A stretch of DNA of 64,000 nt, from NCBI GenBank assembly GCA_051884615.1, contig JBJEVT010000031.1, positions 70,863 to 134,862 of the forward strand, given 5' to 3'. The translations under genes were made by a program, and so were the position numbers. A model generated the notes under the pieces. The model had not been told where the DNA came from and searched no databases. It saw nothing but the letters and a program-made list of their open reading frames with translations. Shown in pieces: positions 44,301-51,637 of this stretch. The stretch is from UBA1724 sp051884615 (GTDB lineage Bacteria; Verrucomicrobiota; Lentisphaeria; Oligosphaerales; Oligosphaeraceae). The stretch's first letter is position 1. Every line of letters starts with the position of its first letter.

Positions 44301-44525
44301 GACGCCATCACCCACACGGGCCGGTCCCGTCTGCGCCCCGTCCTCATGACCACCATGACCACCGTCTGCGGCATGTGCCCCATGGCCATGGCCAACTCCA
44401 CCGGCAGCGAATTGTGGAGCCCCCTGGCGGTCTGCATCATCGGCGGCCTCCTGCTCTCCACGCTGGTCACCCTGGTCTTTATCCCCGTGCTCTATTCCTT
44501 CTTCCTTAAGGAGAAACAGCCATGA
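41373..44525 (+). CDS. RND efflux transporter, AcrB/HAE1 type
   Basis: A 1050-residue inner-membrane proton/drug antiporter with twelve predicted helices and two large periplasmic loops. FGVRRPIATGMLFLAMLVLG begins helix 1; helix 4 region ISLSALAIAIGMVVDNAIVV carries the Asp residue characteristic of proton relay in RND pumps, and a matching FIGLIMLVGTVVNNAIILID lies in the second half (Asn in place of Asp). A Gly/Ser/Asn-rich stretch lies near residues 620-645. Length is standard. Its stop overlaps the next ORF by 4 bases. Confidence 0.95.
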   Translation: MSLPEFGVRRPIATGMLFLAMLVLGLVCFQRLGLDLMPEIEPTRVTVMTTWDGASAEDVEAKVTRVLEKRLGSVANLDEIRSTTSEGISNISCTFTWGTNLDEASNDVRSKVDMAVSKLPDDVDTPTIFKFDSADMPIMLIGVTAKESLEHLYDIIDDEVAQPLQRLDGVGSVDAHGGLQRQISVILSREKLAGYGLTLGDIEDAIARENKTLPAGSLKIGTVEYTIRVLGEFSDPAQVADIPILRRDGSLLRIRDVAEVQDGFEEVKQYVETMGRSGMMMMVQKRTGANTVAVCQAVREELERLKATLPQDIQFYVVNDSSTFITQSIANVRGTVLWGGLFVILVSFFFLRNLRSSLVIVFTIPFSLIIAFTFMFFMGWTINMISLSALAIAIGMVVDNAIVVLENITAHISRGVRVREASMFAASEVGLSLLASTATTICVFFPMVFVQGATGIIFKQLGGLVTATLLASLCCALLLTPMLSSQLLSPPPPPAATEKESLSRRLYRFSEQIFLGIEAAYGRLLGVCLRHRRTVLLLGTALLGCALMTIPFVGTEFTPDQDTGEMEIQFQLPVSTRPEITAETARRITALVYQKEKELLATRYAGKGISPASDGTPRESAVRFSNWRAGQSNRGSGGGHSGRVNVKLLEREYRPYSSAELGETILRELREWPELDRVFLSTSNRLMTMMMGGSNEKPIIVKVLGYDLEESLKVAQRIRQMALETPGAVDPNITFDNGNREVVIRIDREMASALGVDVNSIVSAIRTLFYGNAATEYREAEDEYDIFLQLGEGERRTINDLMNSEVTANGRRYRLDALATITEELGPVSITRVGQERCVSLQIDIYGRSLGEVWRELKATMDKELVLPQGISLDYDGQIKEQGKSFGDLSLMLFLGIILVYMVMAAQFESLRSPLVVLFSIPFAGAGAVFALALTGMTLNMMSFIGLIMLVGTVVNNAIILIDSIDLRRARGESVWDAITHTGRSRLRPVLMTTMTTVCGMCPMAMANSTGSELWSPLAVCIIGGLLLSTLVTLVFIPVLYSFFLKEKQP

Positions 44526-44824
44526 AGATGGTGCTTGTGGTCTACAACATTTCCGTGGAGGAGGAAGTGCAGGACGTCCTGCGGAACGCGGGCGTCCCCT
44601 GCTTCACCCAGTGGCCCCGTTTGCTGGGCAAGGGCGTCTCCACCGGTCCCCGGATGGACACCAGCGTGTGGCCTGGCGCCAACTCCGCGCTGATGACGGT
44701 GGTGGAGGAGGCCAAGGCCCGGGAACTCCTCCAGGCCTTCCAGAGTCTCCGGGAAGGAGCCGCCGCCCGGGAAGGGGTCAAGGCCTTCCTTCTCGACGTG
44801 GAGGCCATGACCGGCGATCCCTGA
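44522..44824 (+). CDS. Small RND-operon protein, PG0541/PII-like
   Basis: A 100-residue soluble protein (KMVLVVYNISVEEEVQDVLR, later ALMTVVEEAKARELLQAF) with the alternating strand-helix pattern of the PG0541 transporter-associated family, itself related to PII-type ferredoxin-fold proteins. The start overlaps the pump stop (ATGA), so the two proteins are coupled. Similar genes follow RND pumps in some Bacteroidota operons. A role as cytoplasmic sensor of the pump is inferred. Confidence 0.75.
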   Translation: MKMVLVVYNISVEEEVQDVLRNAGVPCFTQWPRLLGKGVSTGPRMDTSVWPGANSALMTVVEEAKARELLQAFQSLREGAAAREGVKAFLLDVEAMTGDP

Positions 44825-44873
44825 ACCGCCGACCCTCCCGCCCTCTCATCCCCCCCCCGACCCCAGTCACGCC

Positions 44874-46766
44874 ATGCAGATTCTTGTGGCACGCCATCTC
44901 TTCGACGCCGACGGAAAGGCGCTCCGGGAACTCCGGGCCATCGCCGGCGCCGCCTGCCGCCGCGGTCATGGCGTCACCCTGCTGACATCCTCCGAGGAAT
45001 TGGAGGATGTGGCGCCTCCGGGGGTGGAGGTGGTGCTGGCGCCCCGGAGCCAGGGGGGCTTTCGCCAGCGTCTGGAGCTGGCGCTGCGGGAGGGCGGGGC
45101 GCATCGGGTGTCCCTGGGCCTGGAGCCCTTGCCCGGGGTGGACTATTGCCTGCCCGGCGAGCTTCTGCTCCAGACGGAGCCCGCCGCCGACGGAGCCTCC
45201 CTGGCCCTGAACCAGGAGAAATTCCTCCGGCGCCGCCTCCTGCGGCAGGTCTTCCGCAGCCCGGGCGCCACCAAGATCTTCTTCACCGGCCCCCTCCAGG
45301 AACGCACGTTGCTGACCGGCTACGGCGTGCCTCTGCCGCGCCTCCGGGGACTGCCCCCCTGGATGGACGACCTTCTGGAGGAACCCGACCCCACGCCCCA
45401 GGAAGTGGCCCTGATGCGGCAGGCCTACGGCTGCCAGGAGGAAGGGACGATTCTGATTCTGCAGCCCGCCGCCGACTGGCGCCAGGGCGGGGTGGACCGC
45501 TCCCTGGAGGCGCTGGCCATCCTGCCGCCCTATCTCCGGGAACGCTGCCGTTTCCTGGTGGCGGGGGAACCCAGCCCCCAGGGACTGGCGTTGCTTCAGG
45601 AGGCATCCCGCTCCCTGGGCTTCCCCGAGGGCCAGCTCCGCTATCTCCCCACCCTCCAGCACCGGAAGTGCCTGATGATGGCGGCGGACCTCCTTCTCAC
45701 CCCCGCCCGCAACGACTACGGCAGCATGCTGTTGGGAGACGCTCTCCAATGCGCCCTCCCGGTGCTGTGCACCAGCGCCTGCGGTCTCTCGCCTCTGGCC
45801 TCGGCCGCCGGATGTCCCGTGCTCCAGGCGCCCTTCGACCAGGAGCTCCTGAATGAAAACCTGGCCTGGATTCTGCCCTCCCTGAAACCCCTGCGCCAGC
45901 GTCTCCGGCAGCAGCGGGAGCGGATGCCCCAGGATCAACATTCCTGGGGAGAGGGCGTGCTGGAGTGCCTGGAGGAGGAGCGCCGTCCCCCCGTGCCTCC
46001 CATGCATCTGGTCCAGGAGGCGTTGCGGCGGCATGAACGCCAGGTGGAGAAGCGCACGGCCCTGAAGATGGACAGGAAACGCCGCATTTCCCGGTGCCGG
46101 CTCTCCACGGGGGAGCGCCTGGTGGTGAAGGAATTCCGGAAGTGCCACTTCTGGGAGGGGGACCGCCATGTCCGCCGGTGCCGTGTCAGCACCGAGAGAA
46201 TGCTGGGCTTCACGCCCCAGGTCCGGGCCGGGGGAACCCTGGAGGGGAGCGACAGCACCTTCCTCCTCATCGAAGATTGCGGCGAAGGCAATTTCCATGG
46301 CACGGACTACGCCCGCCGGCCCGACGCGGAGGAACTCTACGCCGCCTGCGGCAGGCTCCTGGCGGACCTCCATCACGCCGGCATCTACCACCTGGACACC
46401 AAGCCCGCCAATTTCGTCCTGAACCAGAACTGCCGGGGCGAATGTCCCTATCCCGTCTGCCTGGTGGACTGCGACAACGTCCGTCTCCTCTCCCTCCCCA
46501 TCCCCTGGAAGGCGCGCCTCCGCAATCTCGCCCAGTTCCTGGCGGGCACCGGAAAGCTGGCGCGGGAGGACGAGGACCGCTGGCTGCGCTGCCTCCTGGC
46601 CTTCCAGGAGGGATACGCCCGGGCCTCCCTGCTGCCTCCCCCCGCTCTCCGGCGGCTTTGGGACGCCCTTTGGAAGAGCCTGGAGGAGGGAGCCCATGTG
46701 GAGTACAACCTTCCCCGAAAGTGCCAGGGGGCAGACTTGCAATTCCTGCGGAGTCACTTACATTAG
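44874..46766 (+). CDS. Glycosyltransferase (GT-B) fused to LPS-kinase-like domain
   Basis: A 630-residue two-domain protein. Residues 1-370 have a GT-B glycosyltransferase layout: an N-terminal Rossmann domain (RHLFDADGKALRELRAIAGA), then ILILQPAADWRQGGVDRSLE, the nucleotide-sugar region LLLTPARNDYGSMLLGDALQ and CALPVLCTS. Residues 395-630 look like a WaaP/KdkA-type kinase: RLVVKEF (ATP Lys), YHLDTKPANFVL (catalytic Asp and Lys, metal Asn) and LVDCDNV (metal Asp). It probably adds a sugar to the LPS core and phosphorylates it. The last codons overlap the tRNA-Gly promoter. Fusion inferred to be native, as no stop separates the parts. Confidence 0.82.
   Translation: MQILVARHLFDADGKALRELRAIAGAACRRGHGVTLLTSSEELEDVAPPGVEVVLAPRSQGGFRQRLELALREGGAHRVSLGLEPLPGVDYCLPGELLLQTEPAADGASLALNQEKFLRRRLLRQVFRSPGATKIFFTGPLQERTLLTGYGVPLPRLRGLPPWMDDLLEEPDPTPQEVALMRQAYGCQEEGTILILQPAADWRQGGVDRSLEALAILPPYLRERCRFLVAGEPSPQGLALLQEASRSLGFPEGQLRYLPTLQHRKCLMMAADLLLTPARNDYGSMLLGDALQCALPVLCTSACGLSPLASAAGCPVLQAPFDQELLNENLAWILPSLKPLRQRLRQQRERMPQDQHSWGEGVLECLEEERRPPVPPMHLVQEALRRHERQVEKRTALKMDRKRRISRCRLSTGERLVVKEFRKCHFWEGDRHVRRCRVSTERMLGFTPQVRAGGTLEGSDSTFLLIEDCGEGNFHGTDYARRPDAEELYAACGRLLADLHHAGIYHLDTKPANFVLNQNCRGECPYPVCLVDCDNVRLLSLPIPWKARLRNLAQFLAGTGKLAREDEDRWLRCLLAFQEGYARASLLPPPALRRLWDALWKSLEEGAHVEYNLPRKCQGADLQFLRSHLH
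46737..46764 (+). promoter_or_regulatory. Promoter of tRNA-Gly, inside the end of the upstream gene
   Basis: TTGCAA (46737-46742), 16-base spacer, TACATT (46759-46764). The last T of the -10 is the first base of the upstream gene's TAG stop, so promoter and coding sequence overlap. Confidence 0.82.
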
Positions 46767-46833
46767 CCGCCGTTTCCAAACTAAATGTTCGCGCCGGAGG
46801 GATAGAGGAATTCCGGCAGGATCGATGTTTTGG

Positions 46834-46907
46834 GCGGGTGTAGCATAATGGTAATGCACTGGCTTCCCAAGCCAGCTACGTGGGTTCGATTCCCATCACC
46901 CGCTCCA
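46834..46907 (+). tRNA. tRNA-Gly (anticodon CCC)
   Basis: Acceptor GCGGGTG/CACCCGC, anticodon stem CTGGC/GCCAG with loop TTCCCAA (anticodon CCC), T-arm GTGGG/CCCAT with loop TTCGATT, discriminator T and CCA encoded. A run of seven T follows 2 bases later, a simple 3' end without a separate hairpin. Confidence 0.95.
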
Positions 46908-47098
46908 TTTTTTTGTTGCTTTCCCGAGAGCGGGATGGCTTCGGCGAGTCGGCGCTTCCCTTGGAGGGCCGCCGGCCCCGGCCTCCACTATTCCCCACTC
47001 CCCACGGATTGAATGGTATTGATGCATGAGGCGGGACGCCCCTCGGCGCATATGTCCCGCCGCCCTCACACTTCCCCCTTGAAAGCATAGTCGCAGCC

Positions 47099-48121
47099 AT
47101 GGCCAGGAAACTCAGAGTCGCGCAGATTGGATTCGGTGGCATCGGGCACGAGCATGCCCGTCAGTACGCCAGCCAGCCGGACTGCCGGCTGGTGGCCGTG
47201 GCCGATGTCTGCCCCGCCCAGTTCAAGGATCTGGAGGCCACCCTGCATCCGGCGGGGGCGGCCGACGCCTCCGGCGCCCCGGTGAAGACCTATGCCTCCT
47301 ATCTGGAGATGATCCGCAAGGAGAAGCCGGACATGGTGGACATTTGCCTGCCCACCGATCTTCACGAGAAGGTGGCGGTGGAGGCCATGCGGGAGGGGTG
47401 CCATGTCCTGTGCGAGAAGCCCATGGCCCGCACGGTGGAGGAGGCGGACCGCATGATGGCGGTGGCGCGGGAGACGGGGCGCAAGCTGATGATCGCCCAG
47501 TGCCTTCGCTTCGACCCCGGATACCAGGCATTCCGCAAGGAACATCTCTCCGGAAAACACGGGAGGCTCCTGCGTCTTTCCGCGGTGCGCCTCAGCGGCT
47601 TTCCCAGCCGGAAGCCGGTGAACTGGTATGCGGACGCCCGGCGCTCCGGAGGAGCCATCCTGGATCTCCATCTCCATGACACCGATTTCTTCCTCTCCCT
47701 CCTGGGTCGCCCCAAGGCGATCTCCTCCACCGGCATCGTGACGGCGCCCCGGGGCGGCATCCAGGAGAGCCTGAGCCAATACGACTACGGAGAGGAGGGC
47801 CCCCTGGTGGCGGCCGAAGGCTCCTGGTGCCGGGAAGGCTGGCGCTGCTGGCTGGTGGGCGTCTACGAGAAGGCCACCCTCCAGCTCCAGGACAACACCC
47901 TTTCCATCCTCTTCCCCGGGACCAAAAGGAAACCCCGGCGCAAGAGCTTCGATGGCCTGCACAATGGCTACTGGGAGGAGATCGCCTACCTGGCCAAGTG
48001 CATCCTCAAGAACCAGGAGCCGGAACGCTGCCTTCCCGACAGCACCCGGGACTCCCTCCGCATCGCCCTGGAGGAAACCCGCTCCGCGGAACGCCAGGGT
48101 CGGAGAATCCCCCTGAAGTGA
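47099..48121 (+). CDS. Gfo/Idh/MocA family oxidoreductase
   Basis: A 340-residue NAD(P)-dependent sugar or inositol dehydrogenase family member. N-terminal Rossmann VAQIGFGGIGHEHARQYASQ, then DICLPTDLHE and the family motif VLCEKPMARTVEEADRMM (catalytic Lys of EKP near residue 102), and the C-terminal GGAILDLHLHDTDFFLSLLG with the conserved His residues. Substrate unknown; a sugar from the polysaccharide-use genes is plausible. Starts after a 191-base gap following tRNA-Gly and is followed 12 bases later by yraN. Confidence 0.92.
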   Translation: MARKLRVAQIGFGGIGHEHARQYASQPDCRLVAVADVCPAQFKDLEATLHPAGAADASGAPVKTYASYLEMIRKEKPDMVDICLPTDLHEKVAVEAMREGCHVLCEKPMARTVEEADRMMAVARETGRKLMIAQCLRFDPGYQAFRKEHLSGKHGRLLRLSAVRLSGFPSRKPVNWYADARRSGGAILDLHLHDTDFFLSLLGRPKAISSTGIVTAPRGGIQESLSQYDYGEEGPLVAAEGSWCREGWRCWLVGVYEKATLQLQDNTLSILFPGTKRKPRRKSFDGLHNGYWEEIAYLAKCILKNQEPERCLPDSTRDSLRIALEETRSAERQGRRIPLK

Positions 48122-48133
48122 CGACTGCCCTTC

Positions 48134-48628
48134 ATGGCGTGGCGATGGCGGCACCGGCGTGAAGATTCCCCCCGGGAGAGGGAGACCTCTCCCCGGGACA
48201 CCGGCGCCCCCTTGGGACGCCGGGGAGAAGATGCCACCCGGGAGTTTTTCCTGAACGCCGGATACCGGGTGCTCTGCCGGAACTGGCTGGCCCCCCACCA
48301 TCGGGGAGAGCTGGATCTGGTTTGCCAGGACGAGGCGGGAACCCTCTGCTTTGTGGAGGTCAAGACCCGGCGAATCCTGGCGCGCTCCGCGGGCGCGGGG
48401 GAGCGTCCCGTTCCCCTGGAGGCCGTCACCCCCGCCAAGGAGCGGCGGCTTCGCCGGGCGGCGGCGGACTACCTGCGGGCGCTGGGGCGTCCCCGGGTGC
48501 CCTTCCGCTTTGACGTGGTGGAGGTCTGGGCCGACGCCCATGGGCGGCCCTGCCAGCTTCGCCATTGGCCGGATCTCCTGCCGGGCAGGCCCTCCCGCCT
48601 GCTGGAGGAAGAAGCCGGGGAATCCTGA
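48134..48628 (+). CDS. YraN/UPF0102 family nuclease-like protein
   Basis: A 164-residue protein with an added charged N-tail and a YraN core: GRRGEDATREFFLNAGYRVL, NWLAPHHRGELDLVCQD and FVEVKTRRI, the catalytic Asp...Glu-x-Lys of the Holliday-junction-resolvase-like fold. The family is involved in DNA processing, and function in cells is not settled. Long C-terminal tail. Confidence 0.88.
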   Translation: MAWRWRHRREDSPRERETSPRDTGAPLGRRGEDATREFFLNAGYRVLCRNWLAPHHRGELDLVCQDEAGTLCFVEVKTRRILARSAGAGERPVPLEAVTPAKERRLRRAAADYLRALGRPRVPFRFDVVEVWADAHGRPCQLRHWPDLLPGRPSRLLEEEAGES

Positions 48629-49020
48629 ACCGGGTTCCCTGACGCCTCCCCTCCGCGCTCTCTTCATCCCTTTCGGGCGAAAGCCCGCCTCCCCTGGAAA
48701 GTTCCCAATCCCTCCCGGGGCGGCGCGGCTCCCGCTCGGAAAAACAAGAAACCCCTTTCTCCGAAGAAGATGGACGGACCGTTCTCTCCGGGGAAAGGAA
48801 TAGTGAAACATCGGAAGCCGTCCGTTGCGTTTCCCTCCTCCGGGAACCGTCCTTCGGCCTCTCTCCCCCGCAGCCGCGGGGAGGAGGGCAGGGGGGATGG
48901 GGCCGCGGGGAGAGGGGAGGACGGGCGGCCTCCACGGAAAACCAAAAGAAAAACCAAGAATCCGGCCCGCCGCGCCAAGGAATCGCGGCGCGCGCCGAGG
49001 TATCCCTCCCCACAACGACT
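48629..49020. other. Gene-free leader region with a GC hairpin
   Basis: 392 bases with no supported ORF. A perfect inverted repeat CGCCGCG (48968-48974) / CGCGGCG (48984-48990) lies 30 bases before the NYN gene. The final leader is pyrimidine-rich (TATCCCTCCCCACAACGACT), without Shine-Dalgarno. Confidence 0.35.
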
Positions 49021-50280
49021 ATGGCACAAAAATCCCAGCAACTCGCCCTGTTGATCGACTATGACAACTTGATGGGCTTCAACGGCAAAGTGGATGGCGA
49101 CCTGAATCGCAACTATTCCCACCAGGATGTGGTGGCCTACCTGGAGAGCCACTACGGCCCCGTGGTCTACTGCAAGGCCTATGGCGACTGGAGCGGCCCC
49201 CGCACCCGCCATACCATCACCGACCTCTCCAAGGCCGGCGCCGAAATGCAGTTCATCCCCCGGGTGACCGGCTCCACGCTCCGCATCCCCGGATGCGCCG
49301 CCGTCTGCATGGGACTGGACGCCATGGAGGAAATCCAGCGCAACCCCTCTCTGGGCGGCGTGGTCTTCGGCACCAATGACCTCGCCCTCCTCCCCTTCGT
49401 CAGCCGCATCCGCGCCCTGGGCAAGAGCGTCTACATCCTGGGACCCGAGGCCGCCAGCGCCGCCGCCCTCACCCGGGTGGCCGACGAGTTCATCACCGCC
49501 GCGGACAACAGCCCCATCCGCGCCAAGGCGTCCAACGCCTCCGACAAGTCCCAGGTGCTCTACGCCATCAAGTCCATCCTGGTGAACGGCGAGCTCCCCC
49601 TGGCACAGCTGGAGGAGAAGGTGACCGCCGCCATGCCCGAGTTCGCCCCCGCCGACTTCGCCTGCTCCAACTTCGAGGAATTCCTCCGCAACATCGCCAA
49701 CACCACCGTGAAGCTCACCAAGGCGGAAGACGGCTCCCTCACCGTGGGGCTGGGCAACTGCCACAACGCCTCCCAGTACACCGACGAGGAACTCCAGAGC
49801 TTCGACCTGGCGCAGTATATGCAGGCCACCCGCTGGCACATCACCGACGGCGACATCCGGGACAAGGTGCTCCACAACATCTACATCATCTTCTCCGAGA
49901 AGGGACGGGAGATGACCAACGAGGAACTGCGGAACACCGTGGATCCCGACCACATCGTGGAGGATCGTCCCTGGCAGGGCACCATCTGGTCCCTGATCTT
50001 CGGCGCCTGCCTCTGGGAAAACCCCAAGACCTCCAACCACGCCCAGAGCCGCCGCCTCCTCTCCCTCTTCCGCACCGTGACCAGCGAGGACGACTTCCTG
50101 GTGCGCTACTACACCAGCCTCTTCAAGAAGGCCTACGAGGACCGTCCCAACATCACGCCCCAGATGTGCGCCGAGCTGATGCATCCCGAGAACGTGGAGG
50201 GCGCTCTGCCTCTCTTCGAGCGGGTCTTCGAGAATCTGCGCAATCCCATGGTGCTGAAGAGCCCCGCCGCCAGAAAGTAG
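49021..50280 (+). CDS. NYN domain ribonuclease-like protein with LOTUS/OST-HTH domain
   Basis: A 419-residue protein. The N-terminal NYN (PIN-like) domain has LALLIDYDNLMGF with the first acidic residue, YCKAYGDWSG, and VVFGTNDLALLPFVSRIRAL, then YILGPEAASAAALTRVADEF. A LOTUS/OST-HTH RNA-binding module follows (SQVLYAIKSILVNGELPLAQ, then LEEKVTAAMPEFAP, about residues 180-220), and a C-terminal region of ~150 residues with repeated NEELRNTVDPDHI-type helices. Presumably an RNA-degrading or RNA-binding factor. Standalone gene with no obvious operon partner. Confidence 0.9.
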   Translation: MAQKSQQLALLIDYDNLMGFNGKVDGDLNRNYSHQDVVAYLESHYGPVVYCKAYGDWSGPRTRHTITDLSKAGAEMQFIPRVTGSTLRIPGCAAVCMGLDAMEEIQRNPSLGGVVFGTNDLALLPFVSRIRALGKSVYILGPEAASAAALTRVADEFITAADNSPIRAKASNASDKSQVLYAIKSILVNGELPLAQLEEKVTAAMPEFAPADFACSNFEEFLRNIANTTVKLTKAEDGSLTVGLGNCHNASQYTDEELQSFDLAQYMQATRWHITDGDIRDKVLHNIYIIFSEKGREMTNEELRNTVDPDHIVEDRPWQGTIWSLIFGACLWENPKTSNHAQSRRLLSLFRTVTSEDDFLVRYYTSLFKKAYEDRPNITPQMCAELMHPENVEGALPLFERVFENLRNPMVLKSPAARK

Positions 50281-50440
50281 GCCGGTCTTGCCCGGAATCC
50301 CGGGGGAGGGGGCTCCGTCGCCAAGGCGGTGGCTCCCTTTCCCCTTTCCCGCCTCCCTGTCTCTCCGGCTCCTTCCCAGGGGTTCCGGAGGACGGGGAGA
50401 TTCTTTTCCCCCTGATTCCTGCGTCGAAGGAAGAGGCGCC

Positions 50441-50938
50441 ATGTCCCAAAGCCATCCCTTTCGCCTCTCCTGCCCGGAAGAGGCATACCAGGCCCTGGAC
50501 CCCGTGCTTCGCCGGAAATTGGAGGCCGCCTACCAAAGCTACGCCCGGGCATGCCCCGGGGAACCTCCCTGGAGAATCACCTCTGGACGCCGCACCTTGA
50601 GGCAGCAGGGGGAGGAAATGGCCGCCATGACCCCGGAACAGCTCCGGCAGCTCTACGGACGAAACGGCGTCCCTTCCTATGTGGAGGAACTGATCCAGGC
50701 CATGCCCCTGACTCCGGAAAAGGCCTATCGGATTCTGGCCAGGCGCAAGGAAGGATATATCTCCCGGCATCTCTTCGGCGCCGCCGTGGATGTGGCGGCG
50801 GACTCCGTCCGACAGGGGGAGGCCATGCGCCAGGTCCTCCAGGACCAGGGGCTCGTTCTCCTGGATGAACGCACCCAGGGAATCCCCTGCCTCCACGTTT
50901 CCTGCCCACAGCTGGAAATCCAAATCGTCCGGGAATGA
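50441..50938 (+). CDS. Peptidase M15-like protein (VanY/DacB fold)
   Basis: A 165-residue protein. WRITSGRRTLRQQGEEMAAM (near residue 45), then SYVEELIQAMPLTPEKAYRI, GYISRHLFGAAVDVAAD and IPCLHVSC fit the D-Ala-D-Ala carboxypeptidase M15/peptidase-like zinc fold: SRHLFGAAVD gives His and Asp ligands, LHVSC the third His position. No signal peptide is visible. Start at 50441 has GAAGAGG upstream. Assignment is by motif pattern only; catalytic completeness is not certain. Confidence 0.6.
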   Translation: MSQSHPFRLSCPEEAYQALDPVLRRKLEAAYQSYARACPGEPPWRITSGRRTLRQQGEEMAAMTPEQLRQLYGRNGVPSYVEELIQAMPLTPEKAYRILARRKEGYISRHLFGAAVDVAADSVRQGEAMRQVLQDQGLVLLDERTQGIPCLHVSCPQLEIQIVRE

Positions 50939-51225
50939 CGGTATTTTGTAACTACTTGAATACAAGTATGGTATAGAATATCTAGGGAGGGAGTCTTTCC
51001 TGAAGGCGGGGAAATGCCCGTGCCTTGCGAGGGCGAGCGCGCATTGGCGGGACGCAATGCGCGTTGCAGAGGGAATGGCGTGCCCCCCCCGCTTCTGCCA
51101 AATGGCCCATGGGTTCTGCGGGCGAATGTTGTCTTCCCCCCCGTCAGAAGGGGTGCCCCCGGAAGCCGGCGACGGGATGACGCAACCCCCTGGCGTTGGG
51201 GAGCTACCAGGGGGGAGGGGGCTTC
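50939..51225. other. Hairpin-rich gene-free region
   Basis: 287 bases with no ORF that I support. Contains AAGGCGGGGAAATGCCCGTG (then CCTT) near 51003, which folds; a 9-bp stem CGCGCATTG / CAATGCGCG at 51038-51063; and an 8-bp stem CCCCCTGG / CCAGGGGG at 51186-51214. TATAGAAT near 50972 could be a -10. A structured RNA is possible; no T-run ends it. Confidence 0.45.
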
Positions 51226-51253
51226 TTGCAATTCCTCTGCCCTTGAGTATATT
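51226..51253 (+). promoter_or_regulatory. Promoter of the 35-residue basic protein gene
   Basis: TTGCAA (51226-51231), 16-base spacer, TATATT (51248-51253), the same form as the tRNA promoters. The start point should be near 51260, giving a leader of about 55 bases. Confidence 0.8.
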
Positions 51254-51315
51254 AAGTGCCATTCCCTTTATTCCCACCCCTTTTTGATTCATCTTTAACT
51301 GGAAGGAACCAAGTC

Positions 51316-51423
51316 ATGAGCCAGCAGCATACCAAGGCAGAGAAGCGCGTCCGTCGCAAGCGTTACCAGGAGCGCGTCCGCGCCCGCATCAACGAGGCGA
51401 AGGCGGCTGCCAAGAAGAAGTAG
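51316..51423 (+). CDS. Small, highly basic 35-residue protein
   Basis: A 35-codon gene (ATG to TAG) with GGAAGG about 9 bases upstream of the ATG. The product is almost all Lys, Arg, Gln, Glu and Ala (QQHTKAEKRVRRKRYQERVR, tail KAAAKKK), a composition typical of ribosome-, RNA- or DNA-binding small proteins. A stable-RNA-type promoter and a strong terminator make it a monocistronic, probably highly expressed unit. I do not recognise the family; a small ribosome-associated or nucleoid protein is plausible. Confidence 0.7.
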   Translation: MSQQHTKAEKRVRRKRYQERVRARINEAKAAAKKK

Positions 51424-51510
51424 GATTTCATGCCGGAGGAACTGGCCGGCATCGGGGCAGGGCTTTGGCCTCTGCCCGTTCAATCGCGGTGGAAACCGTG
51501 ATTTGCGTGG

Positions 51511-51542
51511 AGACACGGCAAAATTTGCCGTGTCTTTTTTTG
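51511..51542 (+). terminator. Strong rho-independent terminator
   Basis: A 12-bp inverted repeat AGACACGGCAAA / TTTGCCGTGTCT around a single A (effectively a 10-bp stem with a 5-base loop), followed by T7. Ends the small-gene transcript before the PPDK gene. Confidence 0.95.
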
Positions 51543-51637
51543 TCTTTCTTTGACAGATTGTGTTACCCAATTCCAGGCGGTGGCATTGAGTGATGTCACG
51601 GTTGTGGAGTGAAACAGCGTTGCTAAGGAAACAACGA

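Noticed and set aside
39858..44315. A 1485-codon open frame on the minus strand across the RND pump and adaptor genes
   Set aside because: It is a shadow of the plus-strand genes. The high GC content empties the opposite frames of stop codons, and the translation has no recognisable domains, only Gly/His/Asp-rich low-complexity sequence.
48770..49054. A plus-strand ORF in the gap before the NYN gene
   Set aside because: The product is an Arg/Lys/Pro-rich low-complexity string with no Shine-Dalgarno, runs into the NYN gene in another frame and shows no coding features.
51540..51590. TTGACA near 51552 as a promoter for PPDK
   Set aside because: No -10-like box lies 16-18 bases downstream (the sequence there is CCAGGC), and the layout does not match the local TTGCAA promoters.
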